From positions 1,922,001 through 1,986,000 of the forward strand of contig JAPEIS010000004.1 in the NCBI GenBank assembly GCA_029531795.1: 64,000 bases of DNA, written 5' to 3'. A model generated the notes under the pieces. It worked only from the letters and a program-made list of their open reading frames with translations, made no database searches and was not told the origin of the DNA. Position numbers and translations under genes: made by a program. This DNA comes from Sclerotinia nivalis. Its lineage: Eukaryota; Ascomycota; Leotiomycetes; Helotiales; Sclerotiniaceae. Positions 60,405 through 64,000 of this stretch are shown here, piece after piece (positions within the stretch are counted from its first letter, which is position 1; the number at the start of each line of letters is the position of its first letter).

Positions 60405-63400
60405 TCAAGCAAGATATGAAAAACTCTCCTCCTTTCTCAAACTACTCGGTTTCTTCTTCAAATTCCAATCCCCACTTCTGACTTGTTCAACTCTTTTTGT
60501 CAATGTGGAAGGAGTCCTTCCTAATCCACCGGAAGGAATGTTAATATTCTCCCACTCATCTTTCTCTTCCACTGGTGCGACCCACTCTTCAACATCCTCC
60601 TTGTCGGTAAATTGTTTCTTTCGCTCTAATGCTCGCATAAATTCAATCATGACACCAAAACTTTCTATCAGCCCCATACTGGCTTTATCTGCACAATCAC
60701 AATCACAGCCACCGGGACACTCGTTATTACCAGTAGATCGATATTCGATCAAACAATGCTGATGTGTTGCACAGCCGCAGGATAAACATGGTAAATATAC
60801 TGCACTGACGGGCTCAGTGCATATTGTGCAACGAAGTTGGCGCTGAACAGCCTTACAGCGATCACAACGTCCAGCAGCACCGCCGATAGAACTGGAGTGG
60901 AGAGGATCCAGACGCGCTTCGTGCTTGAGACAGTAACCCGCAATTTCTAGACCCTGATCGGTTGATGAGGAGTGCTGATCCCTCTTTCCCAAAACAATTT
61001 GAGATGGAGGTGATGCTTCGTGAATTATAGTATGGCTATCGTTAGATATTATTGAGGCGGCAAATGACTTATTATCAGCAATGTCTAGCTCGGAAGCATG
61101 GCTCCGTATTCCATTAAACTTCAAAATTTCCAATCTAGCCAATGGGAATCCCCAACAATAAAGCAGTTCAGCGTAGGCTTGGCGATAGCTCATGTGACGC
61201 GCCGTGTGGCTACTGTCCAATAGTGATGTGCCCATACAACCTTCATCATCAAACCCATTTTGATTTTCTAATGTCAACTTGATTCCAACACAGACACTTG
61301 GTTTTAGCTCATCCATTGTACTTTCATCATCTGAAAAAGCTAGTTGTTCCGTGCCCACTTGTTCTTTCACGCTACCAAGGACTGTTGTATTTCCCCAGGT
61401 GATAGCACTAGGAGCTAAGCTTAACATATGTTCAACTGGGCTAGGCCTTTTCCGACTTGGTGGTGGATTCGGTGGTGAAGATGATGCGGCAATAGAAAAT
61501 GGTCGTGAAAAGTTTGCGGCAAAACTTGATGCAAGACTTGAATTTCCACGGCGAAATGTTCTCGGATTATCCGGAGAAGTGGAAAGACTTTGAGTATTTT
61601 GAGATAGATGTTCTGAGCTTCCTCTGTTTGACCGTAAGGGGGGAGTATCACCGCACGAGTACGACGCCGAGGCAGGATCACTGCCCCAAGCACCAGTAGA
61701 AGATCCCATGGATCCATATATTCCAGAAGGCGTGTTAGCTAATTTTGGAGTTGACACAGCAGAATCCATCGGGGTCTTTTGATACATGCTCCAAGCTGCT
61801 CCATTGTTTGGAAAATAATTAACTGAAAACGCAGGTGTTTTCATAGAAAGAGGTGTCTGCGGTTGGCTTATGCCAACTTCGGCATGTGTAGCATGTGATG
61901 GTGCCCCCGAAGCAATTGGTTCACTAAACACACAGGATAGCATTGCTAGCATTTGCACATCACAGAGCTCCTCAAAGTGTGTGAAGAGGTCTGCAATCAA
62001 TTGCTTGGCAAGGGGGCTGCTTCCCCATTTGACCCTACCGGAGAAACTGCCACGTCTACTGCGTTTATCGTGCGAAACATCGATACCACTATCCGAGCCG
62101 CTGTCACGACGATGTCTCTTTGTCATGCTTTCAGCTATGACTAGAACAGGCTCGCGGCGTTGACTTTGTTCGAGAACTTCAAGCGGGATATCATTGTGTA
62201 ATAGCATAGCAGCATATCTCCATACATCGGCCAACTTACTGTGTCCGTGCTTTTCGGCAATACTTGCGTTATTCTCACAAAGATATGGACCGTTACCAAA
62301 AATGGCGTATTCCTCTGCTAGGTAAACCTTTGCAGGAAGGATGTCACTTACATCGCATAATGATATGATGTTTTTGGGCTTCACAGATCGTACCCTGCTG
62401 AGGGCAGTTCCAGTGGCTGTGTTGGTTCCTGTACCAGTTCCCGTGCCACCTGACCTTTGTGACATTATAGTTGGTGATCCTCTCAAAGGGAATCGACGAT
62501 TTGATCGACGCCAGTACTCAGTCATCGCAGGATATCGAGTGATGCGAAATTGCGATGAATCCGTATCGCTGCTAGTCGATGAATCATATTCGTCTGACAC
62601 TTCAGAATCAGCCTTACTATCTTCAGTCATTGATGTAGCCTTGATGCGTGGTTGGGGTGAGCTGTTATTTGCCAATCGACCAAAGGCATCAAAATTAGGT
62701 TCACCCCTCGGTCGAGCATTTCTAGAATCGGTGATCTTCTCTAATAAGGACTTCACTTTATCTTCCTTGGGCGGAAAGAAACAAACAAGCTTGCCGTTCA
62801 TTGCAAAGCGAGCACCGCAAAGTCTAGGTAGTGGTACGTTGACATTTCGTGGTATACTGATCAATGTTTCCGCCGTGGCACTGGAATCCAGTTCTTGTGA
62901 CATCATTGCTGAGGCGCCTGGAGGAATATCGTTATCCTCCTCGTCGCTTGAGCTTTCATCGGCAAGGCCATCCAAATCATCGTCGTCCAGATCGTCTATA
63001 TCATGAAAAAATATGGTACTCGTCTCAAGATCAACCTCTCCAAGGAGATAACAAAGAGCCGCTTCAAGGCAACCTTGCTTGCGGCCTACAAAGCTTGCTG
63101 CAATTTGCTGCACTTCCTTTCTCAGCTTATTGAATGTCTCATCAGACATGAGGGACGTTTTGCCAAGTGTGAATGTGGGAGCTTTGCTCTCCGGGTACTG
63201 GTCTGGAAATGAGATAGTTGTCTTGATATAAATTGGAGTGCTATTTTCACCCCATGGCCCGTTCATGGAGACAATGACTGTTCTCTTGTCCATATCGACA
63301 TCATCAAATGTGATCTTTGGAAGCTGCTCATTGATGCGTATAATCTCATCATGTAAGGTTTCCGGTTCATCCCAATCACCATCTTCTTCAAATTCTGGAC

Positions 63401-64000
63401 TAAGCAAAGACAGCCTTCTCGACATTGATCGCTTCCGACGCATGGATCCGTTCTCGGGTTTTGAGAACTTTATTCCGCTCATCCAACCAATTTGGGATTG
63501 GTTAAGGTCTTCTTGTTTTGCTGATTTTTCCTTGCCTCTCATAGCAGGGGCGCGGATTGTAGTGTGAGTACGAGTAGTATGAGGCAAGGACATCCTTTTT
63601 ATTCCAGCACCCAATGCACTCAACTTCAGACCGGAACTATTAGGTCGAGGACCTGTAATTGTGGCGGTTTTCTTATCGCTTGCAGATGTTTCTGTGGTAC
63701 GGAACGTCTTGTAAATTGCTCCTTTACGTGTGAGGTTGAGCTTTCCGTGCACTTTTGTCCCTTTCACAAAGCCAACGCCTTCAAGTGTATCAGGGTTCAC
63801 ATGTTGCATTTTTAACTGGTTGTCCTCGCCCCAGGTAACGAGCTGAAACTCTCTATTATCTTCTCCTTCATCTGTGATGCTTCCACGACTCCTCCAGAGA
63901 AATTCTTTGACTTTGGAATTCCCATGTCCTGGAAAAGTAATGACTGCTTCCGTGATGGTATCAGTAGAATTATCACCTGTAATGCGCCGATCATAGAGAT
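60405..64000 (-). CDS. mtc5: WDR59/Mtc5 (Sea3) subunit of the SEA/GATOR2 complex, 5'-partial
   Basis: The minus-strand frame is open from its stop near 60405 to the right edge of the window, so the N-terminus is missing. About 1,197 residues are visible. The first part is the end of a WD40 propeller (LYDRRITGDNSTDTITEAVI, FPGHGNSKVKEFLWRSRG, FQLVTWGEDNQLK). The ATG at 63807-63809 is internal. An RWD domain follows (LHDEIIRINEQLPKITF, PIYIKTTISFPDQYPESKAP). A long disordered Ser-rich region comes next. The C-terminus is a cysteine-rich zinc-binding RING-like domain (CDRCKAVQRQLRCTICTEPV, CLSCGCATHQHCL). WD40, RWD and RING in this order identify WDR59, called Mtc5 or Sea3 in yeast. It belongs to the vacuole-associated complex that relays amino-acid status to TORC1. 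Confidence 0.93.
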   Translation of the reverse strand, partial: LYDRRITGDNSTDTITEAVITFPGHGNSKVKEFLWRSRGSITDEGEDNREFQLVTWGEDNQLKMQHVNPDTLEGVGFVKGTKVHGKLNLTRKGAIYKTFRTTETSASDKKTATITGPRPNSSGLKLSALGAGIKRMSLPHTTRTHTTIRAPAMRGKEKSAKQEDLNQSQIGWMSGIKFSKPENGSMRRKRSMSRRLSLLSPEFEEDGDWDEPETLHDEIIRINEQLPKITFDDVDMDKRTVIVSMNGPWGENSTPIYIKTTISFPDQYPESKAPTFTLGKTSLMSDETFNKLRKEVQQIAASFVGRKQGCLEAALCYLLGEVDLETSTIFFHDIDDLDDDDLDGLADESSSDEEDNDIPPGASAMMSQELDSSATAETLISIPRNVNVPLPRLCGARFAMNGKLVCFFPPKEDKVKSLLEKITDSRNARPRGEPNFDAFGRLANNSSPQPRIKATSMTEDSKADSEVSDEYDSSTSSDTDSSQFRITRYPAMTEYWRRSNRRFPLRGSPTIMSQRSGGTGTGTGTNTATGTALSRVRSVKPKNIISLCDVSDILPAKVYLAEEYAIFGNGPYLCENNASIAEKHGHSKLADVWRYAAMLLHNDIPLEVLEQSQRREPVLVIAESMTKRHRRDSGSDSGIDVSHDKRSRRGSFSGRVKWGSSPLAKQLIADLFTHFEELCDVQMLAMLSCVFSEPIASGAPSHATHAEVGISQPQTPLSMKTPAFSVNYFPNNGAAWSMYQKTPMDSAVSTPKLANTPSGIYGSMGSSTGAWGSDPASASYSCGDTPPLRSNRGSSEHLSQNTQSLSTSPDNPRTFRRGNSSLASSFAANFSRPFSIAASSSPPNPPPSRKRPSPVEHMLSLAPSAITWGNTTVLGSVKEQVGTEQLAFSDDESTMDELKPSVCVGIKLTLENQNGFDDEGCMGTSLLDSSHTARHMSYRQAYAELLYCWGFPLARLEILKFNGIRSHASELDIADNKSFAASIISNDSHTIIHEASPPSQIVLGKRDQHSSSTDQGLEIAGYCLKHEARLDPLHSSSIGGAAGRCDRCKAVQRQLRCTICTEPVSAVYLPCLSCGCATHQHCLIEYRSTGNNECPGGCDCDCADKASMGLIESFGVMIEFMRALERKKQFTDKEDVEEWVAPVEEKDEWENINIPSGGLGRTPSTLTKRVEQVRSGDWNLKKKPSSLRKEESFSYLA

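Noticed and set aside
1..64000. CRISPR arrays, bacterial operons or phage genes
   Set aside because: The sequence is clearly fungal, with spliced genes. No regularly spaced direct repeats with unique spacers were seen.

Overview
This window looks like nuclear DNA of a filamentous ascomycete, probably a leotiomycete such as a Botrytis or Sclerotinia relative. The evidence is AT-rich spacers, short GT-AG introns of about 45-130 bases (a few longer), and a typical Pezizomycotina gene set: NIMA kinase, CRY-DASH with an RGG tail, a NACHT-ankyrin protein, an FMP10-like thioesterase and a WDR59/Mtc5 subunit. The placement below class level is an inference. Exon joins were worked out by hand from splice sites and reading phase. 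No similarity search was run.

Layout. Bases 1-13071 are gene-poor. A seven-exon gene for a roughly 2,030-residue NACHT-ankyrin (NLR-like) protein fills 13072-20297. Next come an MFS sugar transporter (22086-23730, +), an unrecognised protein with a basic tail (24737-25703, -), a repeat-rich spacer, CRY-DASH (29798-31904, +), an AT-rich spacer between convergent genes, a NIMA kinase (34399-36778, -) and, divergent from it, an ankyrin-BTB protein (37250-39211, +).

The stretch 39212-45758 is turning over. It holds a decayed NACHT remnant (-), an intact GNAT acetyltransferase (42040-42750, +), the broken start of a second GNAT copy, and a cytochrome P450 with three separate lesions (44048-45758, -). 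Beyond it lie an FMP10-like thioesterase (46258-47217, +), a divergent SRPK-like kinase with a degenerate DFG motif (49026-50554, +), a small cysteine-free secreted protein (52212-52733, -), a secreted GMC oxidoreductase (53944-56089, -), a 218-base MITE with TA duplications (58342-58559), an RBR ubiquitin ligase (58830-59822, -) and the 3' part of WDR59/Mtc5 (60405-64000, -), which runs off the window.

The genes do not form a single pathway or an obvious metabolic cluster. The housekeeping genes (NIMA, BTB adaptor, CRY-DASH, thioesterase, WDR59) are separated by accessory or decaying genes (NLR-like, P450, GNAT copy, kinase, secreted proteins). The strongest signals for follow-up are the intact NLR-like gene together with a second dead NACHT copy about 20 kb away, the newly dead P450, the nonsense-mutated GNAT duplicate, the possible pseudokinase and the MITE. 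No tRNA, rRNA or CRISPR was found by eye.
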